NCBI GenBank assembly: GCA_037576215.1
Contig: JBANDB010000002.1
Coordinates: 558,001-622,000, forward strand
Direction of reading: 5' to 3'
From: Armillaria gallica
Taxonomy: Eukaryota; Basidiomycota; Agaricomycetes; Agaricales; Physalacriaceae
Length of the DNA stretch: 64,000 nucleotides
The notes under the pieces were generated by a model that searched no databases, was not told where the DNA came from, and saw only the letters and a list, made by a program, of their open reading frames with translations. The position numbers and the translations under genes are program-made. This document shows, in pieces, positions 12,189 to 22,829 of this stretch; position 1 is the first letter of the stretch; the number at the start of each line of letters is the position of its first letter.

Positions 12189-12601
12189 TAGACCCATTCA
12201 GTACTAGTTGAGTGGGACACCCTCTCTTCAGACTATGTCCTCTGGTGCTGCTGGGCTTGACGTATGAGGGTCTCAGCTATCTTGAATGGTCTCTGCTCAG
12301 GCTTTCTCGTCTGAAAATTAGCTCGTTCTGGGGTTTGGACTAGGTGTAGACTTTAGGCGCCTTGGCCATCACATCTGTTCTTGGTTTCGCGTGCGCGCCC
12401 GCTCCATCCTTAATCCTCGGCCGGTGTTAATAATACCAGAAATAGGTGAACTTGTGTACCGTTTCACACCTTTTCTTTCGCTAAGTATGGATTGGTATCT
12501 CGGTTTTGCTCTTGGGCACATCTTTTCTTTAATCCGATACTATTCCCCAGTTGCGTCTTTGCTCTCTGATAATTTCCATTTCTCTCGACCCTTCGAGAGG
12601 G

Positions 12602-12607
12602 TATAAA
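12602..12607 (+). promoter_or_regulatory. TATA box of expansin-like gene
   Basis: TATAAA, 73 nt upstream of the ATG at 12675. It is conserved in the duplicate as ATATAAAA at about 58161. The spacing is suitable for a fungal core promoter. Confidence 0.55.
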
Positions 12608-12674
12608 GCGTCAAATAGCGTCTCCGCGCCCTCATTCGATTACCCGCAAGTCTTTCGAATACTCGACATCTACA

Positions 12675-13107
12675 ATGTTCTCTTTCAAACAATCCGTCAT
12701 CGCTGCATTGGCTTCGTCTGTTGGCTTAGCCAACGCACTGACCGGAGAAGGTACATACTTCTTCTACAGTTTTGTTGCCAGCATGCTCATACTAACTCCT
12801 AGCGACTTGGTACACCCCAAACGGCGGAGTTGGGGCCTGCGGTGCACCCATGCATAACTCGGACCACATCGTCGCGCTCTCCAGCAACCAGTATGCTGGA
12901 GGGGCGCGCTGTTGGATGTTCAATAATAGCTGAATGTCTGCACCGTGCTGATGTATGCTCTCAGACAAGGGAAATTTTGTAGACGCTACCATCGGGGACC
13001 TCTGCTCTGGCTGTGGTCATAATGGGATTGACCTTTCGCCATCTGCATTCGAGAAGTTCGCTCCTCTCGATGACGGGCGTATCCAGGTCACTTGGAACCA
13101 CGAGTAG
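12675..13107 (+). pseudogene. Expansin-like (RlpA/DPBB fold) secreted protein, copy 1, deletion-disrupted
   Basis: A small secreted double-psi beta-barrel protein of the fungal expansin-like type, a family associated with wall or plant-polymer surfaces. Exon 1 (12675-12750) encodes the signal peptide (start MFSFKQSVIAALASSVG, cleavage near ANA). A 52-nt GT-AG intron (12751-12802) follows. Exon 2 gives ATWYTPNGGVGACG, DHIVALSSNQY and GARCW. The 3' part reads VDATIGDLC, GIDLSPSAF and GRIQVTW, ending at 13107. About 22 nt containing the end of exon 2 and its splice donor, present in the duplicate, are missing after the GARCW codons (about 12912), so the reading continues into TGA. That makes it a pseudogene unless spliced differently. 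The predicted mature size would be about 100 residues, normal for the family. Confidence 0.8.
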
Positions 13108-13445
13108 ACCTGTCTGTTCAACTTACTCGGAGTGATTGTCGACTTTCCTCTCACTATGTGAATACTCTGTGATTTAAGCGACTAATAATCTATCCATTTC
13201 TGTTAACTAAAAAATCGTGCCTTGTTTCTAGCAACCAACATCTCAAGCCGACATCACTCCTACAAGTATATTCGGTGGAAAAGTCTGTCCTCACTAAGAC
13301 TCCAGATATTCTACTACGTTTCCATAAATATACGAAAGGTGAGCTTCAACATAAAACGCATTATTGGAGACCTTGCACCGGCAAGTAATCCACGACAAAG
13401 CGATCACGTCCACTAGGTGCTTTAGGGCCTACAACAAGGACCTTG

Positions 13446-14730
13446 TTATACATCATGGTCACAGATAGCCTCCGCTCTCCTGTTCTTCGGCGCGTCAGCT
13501 CCCTTCTCGGTATCCACATCACCCTCGGGCTCGCAACCATCACTCATCCCTGATCCACTGTGTTCCAAGTCCATATCGGCAGATAACTCGCTACCAGTCG
13601 TCATGCCTGTCGAGCGAGCTGGAAACCCAAATTGTAAGGATGAAGCGCCGTTGCTTGCTTGCCAGTCGTCATTAGGACGTGCATTACCCGACGCGACACG
13701 TGCCACGATAAGTGTGGGTGAGATCGCCTTCATAATAGAATGTCAGTATTGAGATTCTTTCACGATGATGGAATAGTGGCAAACAGTCATTGAGACGTAG
13801 AGACTCGGTGCGTATAAAGATGCAACGGTATTCATATTGATTAATATCATCCATCCTATTAAGCCAACGGCATGAAGCGAAGCGGATTCAACTAGGACCT
13901 CGATGGTTCGGCTGTAAACGCATGTACCTGTGTTGTCGTCTGTACCCTTCTTGACTGTCAGGATACGATAAATTATGAGTGTGGTGCACCAAAGTGTGGT
14001 TCCTAAGGAGAAAGAAAGGAACATCATCAACCAGCCAGTTTGCATTGGTGTTGAAGGACCAATAGCAGTGACGTGCAAGGCTTTTTGGAATGCGAAACAA
14101 CCGCAGACTACGGAGGGAAGTTGACAGTACAATAAAGCGGAAGGATTTCCAGAGCCTCACCTCCTTGAGCCAGAAGAAGTAGTATTGGTGGTATAACAAA
14201 TGCCCAACGGCGGCCCCAGACAATCCAACAGCGCCAGATCTATACAACATGTGAAGGTAAGTACACATTGAAAACGAGAATACTAGACATCACAACAGAC
14301 CGTGATACCGTCAGCAGTGCCAGTGTTTATACCGAACCCAACTATCGATGCACGGTGTAGTTTGAAAACAAGGCCGGAGCTTTCGTTTCCTTTATTGTTA
14401 GAGTAGTAGATAGCGTAAACCCAGTCTGAGGCCACATAAATTGTGGCCCAGATATACAAAAACACAATAAGGGAGACCATGATGTGTCGGTTTTTGGATT
14501 GACGTTGTTTACTGAAGACTATTGAGAAATTATCATGCGCGGTACTGAAAAAACGGGGACCAACACACATGTTGCCCACAAAGCCACTATCACGATGCAA
14601 GTATGCATACCTGTTGTATCTCGACCCGCTCAGTCAACGTGTATACGCATCAATTTGCATACTGACCGTGCCCGAAGACTCCCAATAGCGCCTGATTCAA
14701 CTGCGCAATTAAGATCTGTCTTTCTGACAT
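13446..14730 (-). CDS. 7TM protein A, six exons, divergent subfamily
   Basis: Multi-pass membrane protein of the family that fills this window; function unknown to me. Exons (minus): 14667-14730, 14569-14610, 14301-14518, 14161-14239, 13785-14107, 13446-13727; total 1008 nt, 335 residues. All introns have GT-AG ends and every phase closes. About seven hydrophobic segments: exon 2 (TCIVIVALWAT), two in exon 3, exon 4 (IWRCWIVWGRRW), two in exon 5 (TTLWCTTLIIYRIL and LVESASLHAVGLIGW), and the exon 5/6 junction. The tail of about 80 residues is polar and acidic. Start chosen at MSERQILIAQ because it aligns with exon 1 of the other copies. It differs from array copies C-I and is closest to A' at 59-60 kb. 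Structure is certain; no role can be inferred beyond an integral membrane protein, possibly receptor-like in topology. Confidence 0.82.
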
Positions 14731-15104
14731 GGTGAGGTTTCGGGGGAGGTTTTGTGGATTGATATCGATGGTCCCTCTTATGTAGCACTGATGAATGGAC
14801 CTATCCCGAGGATCAGTTGGAAGTGAGGGGCACAGGATTACAGATAATATTATGGTGGGGAGGTGTTCTTACTAAGTAACACTGCTTCTGCCGATGGCAA
14901 AGGACCCTTTGAGAGACTGAATAAACCAATCTTCAAGCCTCCATAAATGGCGCTAATCTTCTTTCTGAACAGTACGATAAACAACCTAAGCGAATACTAA
15001 TTGCTGAGAGATTTCACAGTTAAAAGGGTGACGTTGCAGCTTGCCTGTACTTACGTGTCATCCAACCCGCCCAAATCAGACAAGGCAATGTGCGGAGGAT
15101 ATAT

Positions 15105-15442
15105 TAACCGAGGTTGGTAACTCAGAAAAATTGTACCTCCTGTACGGACATAAGGAGCCAAGAAAAGGAAAGGCGCTGGTGACGGTAGCTCTGAAAATGC
15201 GAAACTACCTTGATGTGACAACTCCGAGGCATGAGACGCGATGGTCTCGATTGCACTGTCAGCTCGTAATTTGGCGGTGGATCAGGTCGGCTATCGACCG
15301 TGAAAATAGGCTATGCCGAATGTGCATGACCCACATCGAGACACCTGAGCATGTGCTATTCGGCTGCGTGGGGAACGAAAACGGCAAGAAAATACACCAG
15401 TTCAACGTCGAACGACGAGTTCTTTGGCAACCTTGTAAATAA
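15105..15442 (+). pseudogene. Non-LTR retrotransposon fragment: C-terminal zinc-binding region
   Basis: An open frame to TAA at 15442 follows the end of the segmental duplication. It contains RHETRWSRLHCQLVIWRWIR, then RLCRMCMTHIETPEHVLFGC, a C-x2-C-x8-H-x4-C pattern. This resembles the zinc-binding tail that follows reverse transcriptase in LINE-type elements, where a conserved basic helix precedes such a cluster. No reverse transcriptase or endonuclease domain is present upstream, so it is a 3' remnant. CpG content is normal, unlike the gypsy element. Confidence 0.55.
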
Positions 15443-16909
15443 ACGCTAGCCAAAGCGCTGAAGATAAAGCTGAGAGTGAAGAGGAGGAATATCATGCTGA
15501 AGACGACTCGGACTCGGACGGAGTTGATGTCTACTCGATTTGGACATGAACGCTATTTTTGTTCGCGACTTGATCGGATTCCATATCATCTTGTATTTCT
15601 ATACCCTTCAAATTCGAGTAGCCCCTTTATTATCTTGTCCAGATGAAGTTAAATTGTCGTGCAATCTTTCAGGTAGTGCGTGATCTTCGATTACCGAATC
15701 CCGATGCCATCAAGGTGCATCGCGTATGCCGCTCGTAGACTGTTTACTTGAATAGTAAGACGCCGATCTGGTAGAAATATGCTCTATTAGAGTTTATGAC
15801 AATACGTCGTAATTATATTCCGCTACTACTTCTCGCTGGTTCAAGTCCGTTCAATGTTGTGGCTATCCGTTCTAAGTTCTTCCAGGCACTCGTCTGAATT
15901 AGAAAGGAGCTATGACTCTAAATCACTCCCGCAAAAAGCATCAGTACTCCGTCGAATGCAGTGTAGGTCATTCGTACGATTCTTTATGTAATCGAAATAC
16001 GATGAACGTTCTGAAGGATTCTTGGAACGTGTCAACGAAGAAGTTGTTCAGGTAGAGACCATGAATACGTGCGACGGAACCACATCTAATCGGTTTCTGA
16101 CAAAAGGACCGAGTACCATTCTACAGTTGCGAGGGTACAAATGAGTGCATAGCAAAGGTCTTCTAAAAAAATACCAGTAGTCGCACCGAACTCTGAGTGA
16201 ACGAAGCCATAAACTGGACATTGCTTCATGAATCTTCTGTACAAAAGGCTTTACGATGCATCCAATCTTCGACCCAATCAACATCATAGGTCGTGATGAT
16301 AACGATCTCCTTGAAGAGGACACAAACGGATCTGATCCGCAACTTTCCTGACGGTATAGACTAGAAGAAAAGCCCTAAGACTTTCGTCAATAAAAGGCCG
16401 CACAGAACGTGCTTCAAACACATACCTCGGCAAGGTACATTTCGCAAGCAAGGATTATTGTAGGGCCAGTGGGAAAGACAGCAAAGGTTAGAAGAGGAGG
16501 ATCATCGATAGCCCTCCAGACCAAATAGTGCAAGAGGAACACCCGGCGAGAACAGCAAAGAAATAGATGCTAGGTCTGTTACGGTTTTTTAGCTTATAGT
16601 GAAAGAGAAAACCAACCAACCTTTGAAGAAATCCTGGTATGAATATCCGGTTCAAATAAACTCGTCGCAAGTAAGTAGAGGAAATACTTCGCGTGCACAC
16701 AAATTCCACCGCACAAGCACCAAGAGATCATTCGCGCCAGACTAAGAGAGAGCGCTCAGTCTCAGGACTTGATACAAGGCAAAGAAGGACGTACTTTGCT
16801 ATGGTTAACCAAAACAAAGGCTGCCTCAGGGTTCGTGATTTGTAATTGTGACTGCCACAAAGTACCAAACACCAACTTGTCACCTTCCAATATAACCTCG
16901 CCTCACGAC
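15443..16909. repeat. Array spacers U1 and U2
   Basis: The U1 landmark CTCGATTTGGACATGAACGC (about 15535) matches 28723, 32090 and 37674. U2 (about 15900-16450) shares GTCGTGATGATAACGATC, CCTTGAAGAGGA, GGTATAGACTAGA and CACATACCTCGGCAAG with 23440-23610. From 16600 the sequence matches 61120-61440 just upstream of F2 copy 5. Several short plus-strand frames recur between copies, so U2 may hold additional upstream exons of F2, but I cannot link them with confidence. Confidence 0.5.
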
Positions 16910-17758
16910 ATGGAGGACTGGAAAGTACCAGTATCCGAAATATGCTCGTGGACGTATACTCTGGCATGTACGATCGCGTATATGAAGGGGTCGTCACCGA
17001 TCGCCACATCGCAGATCGGCCTCTTTGGGTATAGGAATGTAATGTCTTTTAGGGATAAGGCTATGGAAAACCCGCTGAACGAGAGGGCTGTACTGTTGTT
17101 GGCCTGTGAGGGTGAGGTTTTGGTGAGTACATCGAACCCGATTACAAAAGTTTAAGAACTCACTGGTGGCAGAGAAATCACGCCGTGGTCAACGATCGGG
17201 TTACGGCCTGGAGGAACAACGTCGCTGTCGTACCGAGCCGCGTGCCGCCTGTGCATCCTTTCGATTCCCATCGCCGCGTATTTTCATTCCTGAACGACGA
17301 GCCCTATACCCCTGACGAAGCCCCAGATGATGCGCCGACCCTCGATTCTCGTGAATATGATAGGTGGTTCCTGTTAACTCTCCTCGGAAAGCCGCGTTAC
17401 GACGATAGGAAGGCCTCAGAGGGGCGGAAGATACTCTGGTGCCTTGTGCACCATGACCCATACACGGAACCTGACGCCTGACGACTGGGAAGATTTCCTG
17501 CGCAGCAAGAGAGACGAGGGGACCCAGCATCATCGTGCCAGTCGCGATGAACCGACCAACAATATATACAAAAATATGTCATCGGTCAGCCCATTGGGGT
17601 TGACAACGATGATGCCAAGCCAGTCGTACCCTCCGCCTCAGTCTCACCATCAACTGCAGGCATACCCACTGGCATCTCCGACGTTGCAACCTCCGACTCT
17701 TGTCTCGTCCGCAGGATACCCTCACTCGTTCGATCCGCAATTGATGGGTTTGCTCTGA
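16910..17758 (+). pseudogene. F2 family copy 2 (unknown protein), frameshifted by a 7-bp duplication
   Basis: Two-exon gene of unknown function. Exon 1 16910-17122 (MEDWKVPVSEI ... LLLACEGEVL), intron 17123-17172 (GTGAGT...GCAG, 50 nt), exon 2 17173-17758. Splicing joins the frame that reads RNHAVVNDRVTAWRNN, then HPFDSHRRVFSFLNDEPY, YDRWFLLTLLGKP, DDRKAS, KILWCLVHHDPY, and a Pro/Gln/Ser-rich end finishing LMGLL. Substitutions between copies fall mostly at third positions of this frame, supporting plus-strand coding. The tandem CTGACGCCTGACGA at 17471-17484 is a 7-nt duplication that shifts the frame before WEDFLRSKRD. An ancestral protein of about 260 residues, soluble, without a signal peptide, is inferred. 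It lies convergent to 7TM copy B. Confidence 0.7.
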
Positions 17759-17799
17759 TAGCCGCCTAACAGCAGAGGACAACTGGGAGAGCGCCATCC

Positions 17800-19089
17800 A
17801 GCAATGAAGCAGAATTCGTAGCTATCATTTTATTCAGTTTCTTCTAGTAATGATAACGGTGCCGAACCGACCTTTTGTTATCACTAGGACCATGCGCAAG
17901 ATTTCTTCTCATCGGTAGGTATCGGGTCCTCGCTCCAAGAACTGCCTTTTCCATCGGCGGTGGCGGTGGCAGGGCTCCTAGGTGACGCTTGTTGAGGACA
18001 TTCTCGATGTGGTAAGACGGGCAGGGAGGCTTGAGGCCCGTCGTCGTGGTGGAAAGAAGAAAAAAAATGAGACTGCGTCACGGTCACGGCATTCCTTTGT
18101 CCCGACGTCCATGCTTAACCCCATTCCTCTCGACATTATATCTTTTTCTGCTGCACCACTGTCCCAGAGTAACATGGCCGTCGTCTACGATGTCGCGGAG
18201 TAAATAACGGTATGCTTGCCGCTACATACCAGTGTCGCTTCGTTGACCAGCGAGAACAGCTTGTAGATCTGCCTCGTTGGCCACTTCTTTACTGGCCGCT
18301 TTCACGTTAGTAGGAATTTAAAGTGTAAATATGTGACTGGGCGGTGACTACGTTGCTGTTAGCTCACAATAAAGGAAAACTCAGTGCGTCGTCGTGCATT
18401 CTCTCTCTTATCCTCTCTTACCGCCTTCTTCAGGTCTTGACTCAGTATCTTTTGTCGAAAAACGATGGATCTCTCCCGGGCAGCCCTATATGCAAACTCG
18501 GCGATGAACTCGAGGGTATCGATGGACCCGGCAATACGAAAGAGCCAAGCTCAGTCCAGGCTGAGATCCTATGACGCCATTCCTAGGGCCTCGTTCCTTC
18601 CCGGTCTCATATACTCTCATTATCCCTATGCGACGTGCTGGAATGCAAGAAAAAATAGAGCAGTGAAGAAGATACCATCGTCGTGGCGACGCCTTGGTGA
18701 ATCATTCGTTGAAGTGTTCTTTCAGCTAGTATTGACACGTTTGTCCAACTCTCAAGACACCGTTCCCGGCGAACATACATGCCCTCGTGAGTAGAAATAA
18801 TTTGCTCCAAAGTTTCCCGCAAATAAGGCTGATATATTGTCCAGGATTCTGTATGTCACCGAGCTCCCTATGTGAACTCGGAAAAGTAACGCGGGACCAC
18901 CTAAATCTATTCGGCGACCCATTGGTGATTTTTCTCTGATCTTCACCTCAACGGTAGTTGCGTCCACGGATGAGGTAGGATGTATATACACTGTGTAGGC
19001 TCATGATAGCCAAATTGTAGTGCCGAGATCTCTTATAGGATACATTTCTCCCGCCATCGTGACCATTTCTTTTGACGTCGAATGGCAAG
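17800..19089. repeat. F3 cassette copy 2
   Basis: Starts near 17845 with GATAACGGTGCCGAACCGACC. Order of landmarks: CGGTAGGTATCGGGTCCTCG, CGTCGTCGTGGTGGAAAGAAG, TCTTTTTCTGCTGCACCACT, AACATGGCCGTCGTCTACGA, CAGGTCTTGACTCAGTATC, GTATCGATGGACCCGGCAAT, and the 3' flank of the following 7TM gene (GTAGGCTCATGATAGCCAAA). The same order recurs eight or nine times in the window. Short frames exist on both strands, but no frame is kept open across copies, so it may be untranslated or a long-dead gene. Confidence 0.6.
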
Positions 19090-19683
19090 ATGCTAGCGTC
19101 CTCCAGTCCTAACTCTCTGCACTGTCTCCAAGCCATTTTCCAAGTCAAGTGTTACGCGCGGAGATAGGTCCGACTCAAAGCCACGGCTCGTGTCAACACT
19201 GTCACTCCGCGAACTTAGGAACTTCTGGTACTTTTGCTCCAGGAATCGTCCAGACGCGCATGTCCTGTAGCAATGCGGCCGACCAGAATAGTTGGCACAA
19301 TTCCCTAGTAGAGACGTTGTAGTCATAAAATTTCCAAGCTGGAACAAGTTGGAAGTACTTACTCTCATCGCGATCGCAAACTCTTTCATATAAATTTCCG
19401 CCGCCTCACTACGAACTTCGAGAACGACTATCACCGCAGAATGGAGGGCTGCGGATTCCACAAGCATCTCTACCAGCCTGTGGTACACGCGCATTCCTGC
19501 GGCAATACCGTCCACTCTCAGAATCCGATAAACAATGAAAATCGTGCACCATAGCAAGGCGGCCAATATGGATGAGGAATATAGAAGGCCCTGTGGACTC
19601 CAATCTTCTCGAGATATACAGCTTGGGTTGCCATGTTTTCGACAGGTCCGAAAGAGGAGGAATAAGTTATGATCCCTCTGGTG
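19090..19683 (-). pseudogene. 7TM copy B, 5'-truncated at exon 5
   Basis: Only exons 5 and 6 of the 7TM family remain. Homology starts within a few bases of the exon-5 acceptor (about 19680, CCCTCTG), where F3 sequence begins abruptly; exons 1-4 are absent. Exon 5 is frameshifted near 19585, between YLEK and LLWCTIFIVYRIL. The rest reads LWCTIFIVYRILRVDG and LVEMLVESAALHSAVIVVL. Exon 6 (PTILVGRIATGHAR) ends early at TAA after about 30 codons. Closest to copy J at the right end of the window, with which it shares CAGTGTTGACACGAG. Confidence 0.8.
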
Positions 19684-21355
19684 GTGCCGGACCTACCTTT
19701 GATATCACTAGGACCACAAGCAAATATCCTGTCATCGGTATATATCAGGGCCTCGCTCCAAGAGCAGCCTTTTCCATCAGCGGCTGCGACGGGCCTTGTA
19801 GGTAACGTAACACCTGTTGAGGACATTATTGACACGATAAGATTTACTGGCAGTGAGCACCGTCGTCGTGGTGGGAGGAAGAGAAGAAATGAGACGAATG
19901 TTTGCCATCACAGTCACGGCCTTCCTTCGTCCCGTCCACGAATAGCCCCATTCCGATTCTGGACATTACTACCTTTTCCAGCTGCACCGCCCTTTCACGA
20001 GTAGTTTGGACACTGTCTACGGCGTTGAGGAGCAACTAATGGTACGTTTGCCGCTATATATCAACGTCGCTTCGTTATTGACAGATGAGAACATCCCGAA
20101 CTCTGTAGAATCATCTTTTTAGCTTCTCCTTCACTGGTTTTTTTACCCTAACGGGGATGAAAAGCGCATATATGCTGGCTGCGCTTCGAAGATATTGTCA
20201 TTGAATCTCTGATTCACGACTGGGTGCGTCGATTGTGCGATTCCATCTTTCACCTTCCATTAAAGCTTCTTCAGGTCTTGCTATAATGATGTTTTTCGTC
20301 GAAATATGACGCCTCCCTGCTGGACCGGCAACGAGGCAGACTTAACAATGACCATGAAGGCGTTGAAGGGCCTGACAAGGAACGAAGCTCGGTACATGTG
20401 GATCAGCCTCAGATACAACGACGCCTCTTTCAGGATTTCTTTTTTCCTCGTCGCTATCTATGCTTGTAATACTTCGGGCGATGTGCTGGATCCCAAGAAC
20501 GAAGTCAAGCAATGAAGAAGAGACTCTCATTAAGGCGATTTGCTGGTACGTCATTCGTTCAATCGTTCTTTACTATTAGTCTTAACACGTTTATTCAGGT
20601 ATCGAGACAGTTTCTCCAGGCTGGATGAGTTGACTTCCCGGAAGAACATGTCCAACGATGAGCGGTTCTCTAAACTATGTCGAGTGCTCAGCAGCTGGAT
20701 ACATGTGTTCTGATCCACCTAGTGTTCTGTGGAACTCGCTGTCAACGGTGCCTGATTCGGTATAACATTCTCGTAGGTCGAACTGACATCTCGTCCAGGA
20801 TGCCGTATGCTATTGCGCTCCGCATATACGCGCTTATACGCACTGGAATACATGTGTATCACTGTACCTTGTATCTACGCTGCGACTCCTTGATCTGGGC
20901 GCATTTGCCAGTAGTTTCTACCTTACTGGCGACCTAAACTGTAATCTTTGGTGGAGTAATCATGTTGTTCTTGCACCGGTCCCTCGTTCTAATCAAGGGG
21001 CTATCCCTCTAGTGTCCTTACTGGCCACTATATACCTATTTAATCGGAGAGCCTGTAAATCTGTTTTGCTCAGCAGCCGGTTGGACGAGTATGATGTTTT
21101 ATTCGCGTGTTGTGTTGCTCAGGTCATTACCCAAACGTCAGTTGCTACTTCAAGCTGTCGTTGCAGGTGGGCCCAGGTGATCGTTCAGATCTTGATTCAA
21201 ATCATGAATCAGGTCAAGAGCGACATTTAATATTGTATACTGGTGAATCAAGCATTACCGCTTCTCGCATCCCTAGGTCGAAGACCAACACGTCACGGTT
21301 CGACAGACATGTTGTAGTCCATAGCTGACTATATATGAAATGAAAATCCCGCGTT
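19684..21355. repeat. F3 cassette copy 3 and 3' flank of 7TM copy C
   Basis: Begins GGTGGTGCCGGACCTACCTTT directly at the truncated exon of copy B. Contains the F3 landmarks (CAAGAGCAGCCTTTTCCATC, CGTCGTCGTGGTGGGAGGAAG, CTACCTTTTCCAGCTGCACCG, CTTCTTCAGGTCTTGCTATAA, GGTATCGAGACAGTTTCTCC). The last 400 nt before copy C show no gene. The frames 20306-20515 and 20677-20937 are not shared with other copies. Confidence 0.55.
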
Positions 21356-21358
21356 TTT

Positions 21359-22760
21359 TCATACGATATTACAATCTACGGAATTCGATGTTCCGATGAG
21401 GCGTGTGGAACAGTCGTGTACACTGAGGGTTGGCGCAGCTCCCTCCACTCGTAACTCTGTACCATCGAAGCCCTCTTCTAAGTCCTGTCGTATGTGCGGA
21501 AACGACGTATCCCATCCTGGTTCAGCACTCATTTGACTGTCATTCTGCGAACTTGAATGACTTCTGAACCGAATTGACGACACCGTGGTATTATCGCTCC
21601 AGGAGTCGTCTGGGCGAGCGTGCCCTGCCGCAACGCGGCTGACAAGAATTGTTGGTATAATTCCCTGGAGGAGACATTGTAGTTACTATAAGGGAAAAAG
21701 ATGAAACAGGTCAGACGTACTCTTATTGTGATCGCCAAATATTCGATGTAACTTCCGGCTAACTCATTGCGAGCTTCGAACACCACCAGAATAACTAACA
21801 CAGCAGAGTACAGAGATGCGGATTCTACAAGAATCTCTATCACTCTCTGATATACATGTATCCTTCCAGCAGCGCCACCCACTCTCAAAATGCGATAGAT
21901 TATGAGAGTCGTACACCATAGCATGGTGGCCAGTATGAGCGAGGAGTATAGCACCGACCAGCTGACAACATTCTCGATGAATAGGGCTCGTGGTGACTTA
22001 CTTTCAAAGTAAGCGGCAGGTCCGAAAGCGGAGTAATAAGCTACGATCCCTCTGCTCACTGAGTTTACATTAGCTGGCGGGTTGTAAAATAATCGCAATT
22101 ATGAATTAAAAAACCAACCTACTGCCAAGGTATTGCAAAGAATCGGAACGAACACAATGCGCCACGATCGTCCCCAGACAATCCAACACCGCCATATCTA
22201 GGCATCCATAAGCAAGATATTGACAAAAACAAAGATTAAATCCCATGCCAAAGTAGCGTCGGCAAGAATCGTGCTCAGAATTGCATCGATCCCTAGAGCC
22301 AAGAAGATCGGAGTGCCAGGAGTATACTCGAACGCCATCCAAAAGCTTTCTCCATTAGGAAGGGTAGTATATGCGACTTCCACCGCCCATCCTTCGTAAA
22401 GGCCAAAAGTTGCGAGAATATACAGAAGCAGGATGACAAGAATAAGAAAACGCGGCCTTCCAGGACTCTGGAAATTATTTCTTGAAGCTAGACATAGTAG
22501 TCAGAGACTCGGCTGAGCATCAGAAAGAAGTGCAAAGTATAGACCAACAGCCCACAATGTGACGGCGACTACTCCTGTGTATATCCCTTCAGAAAATTGG
22601 TTGGCTGAACTTCTCTCGCGTATATTTGAATTCTCTTACCATGACCTCCTGCACTAATCATCGCCTCGTTGAATTGTATGTCTAGATTGTGGAGAATGTC
22701 CTTGATCTGGCTATCTGTTAGCTCTGGTATATCAGTGTCGGGATATGTTCTAGCAATCAT
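21359..22760 (-). CDS. 7TM protein C, six exons, intact
   Basis: Integral membrane protein of the array family; role unknown. Exons (minus): 22640-22760, 22545-22586, 22249-22487, 22119-22197, 21721-22058, 21359-21664; 1125 nt, 374 residues, all phases close. Intron 3 uses a GC donor (TTG|GCATGG). Hydrophobic segments: TGVVAVTLWAV, RFLILVILLLYILATF, ALGIDAILSTILADATL, IWRCWIVWGRSW to TLAV, LATMLWCTTLIIYRIL, ILVESASLYSAVLVILVVF, and GIIPTILVSRVAAGHA, followed by a tail of about 85 residues, longer than in its siblings. Conserved family landmarks are IWRCWIVWGR, LWCTxLIxYRI, LVESASLYS and GHARPDDSW. Start MIARTYPDTD aligns with D and F. TATATAA lies 58 nt upstream. Confidence 0.87.
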
Positions 22761-22817
22761 GGTGGTAACTCCGAATACAAACAAAGGAGAGATATTGTCG
22801 AGTTTGGTTGTCCAGCC

Positions 22818-22824
22818 TTATATA
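22818..22824 (-). promoter_or_regulatory. TATA box of 7TM C
   Basis: TATATAA on the minus strand, 58 nt before the ATG. The same motif recurs at similar distance before copies D, E, F, H and I. Confidence 0.6.
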
Positions 22825-22829
22825 AAACG

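Larger units (their letters stand above)
11340..15104. repeat. Segmental duplication, copy 1 (expansin-like plus 7TM gene)
   Basis: Homologous throughout to 57564-60690 in the same orientation. Homology starts at CCTAACCCATGGATATT and ends near CAAATCAGACAAGGCAATG. Apart from a 653-bp mobile element present only here, the two copies are collinear over about 3.1 kb. They share promoter, both genes, introns and flanks with scattered substitutions. The copies bracket the 42-kb array between them. Confidence 0.9.

Noticed and set aside
17884..18087. Minus-strand frame in F3 (similar frames at 25360-25566 and 62362-62595)
   Set aside because: Similarity between copies follows from DNA duplication. 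The frames end or shift in other copies and show no third-position bias.
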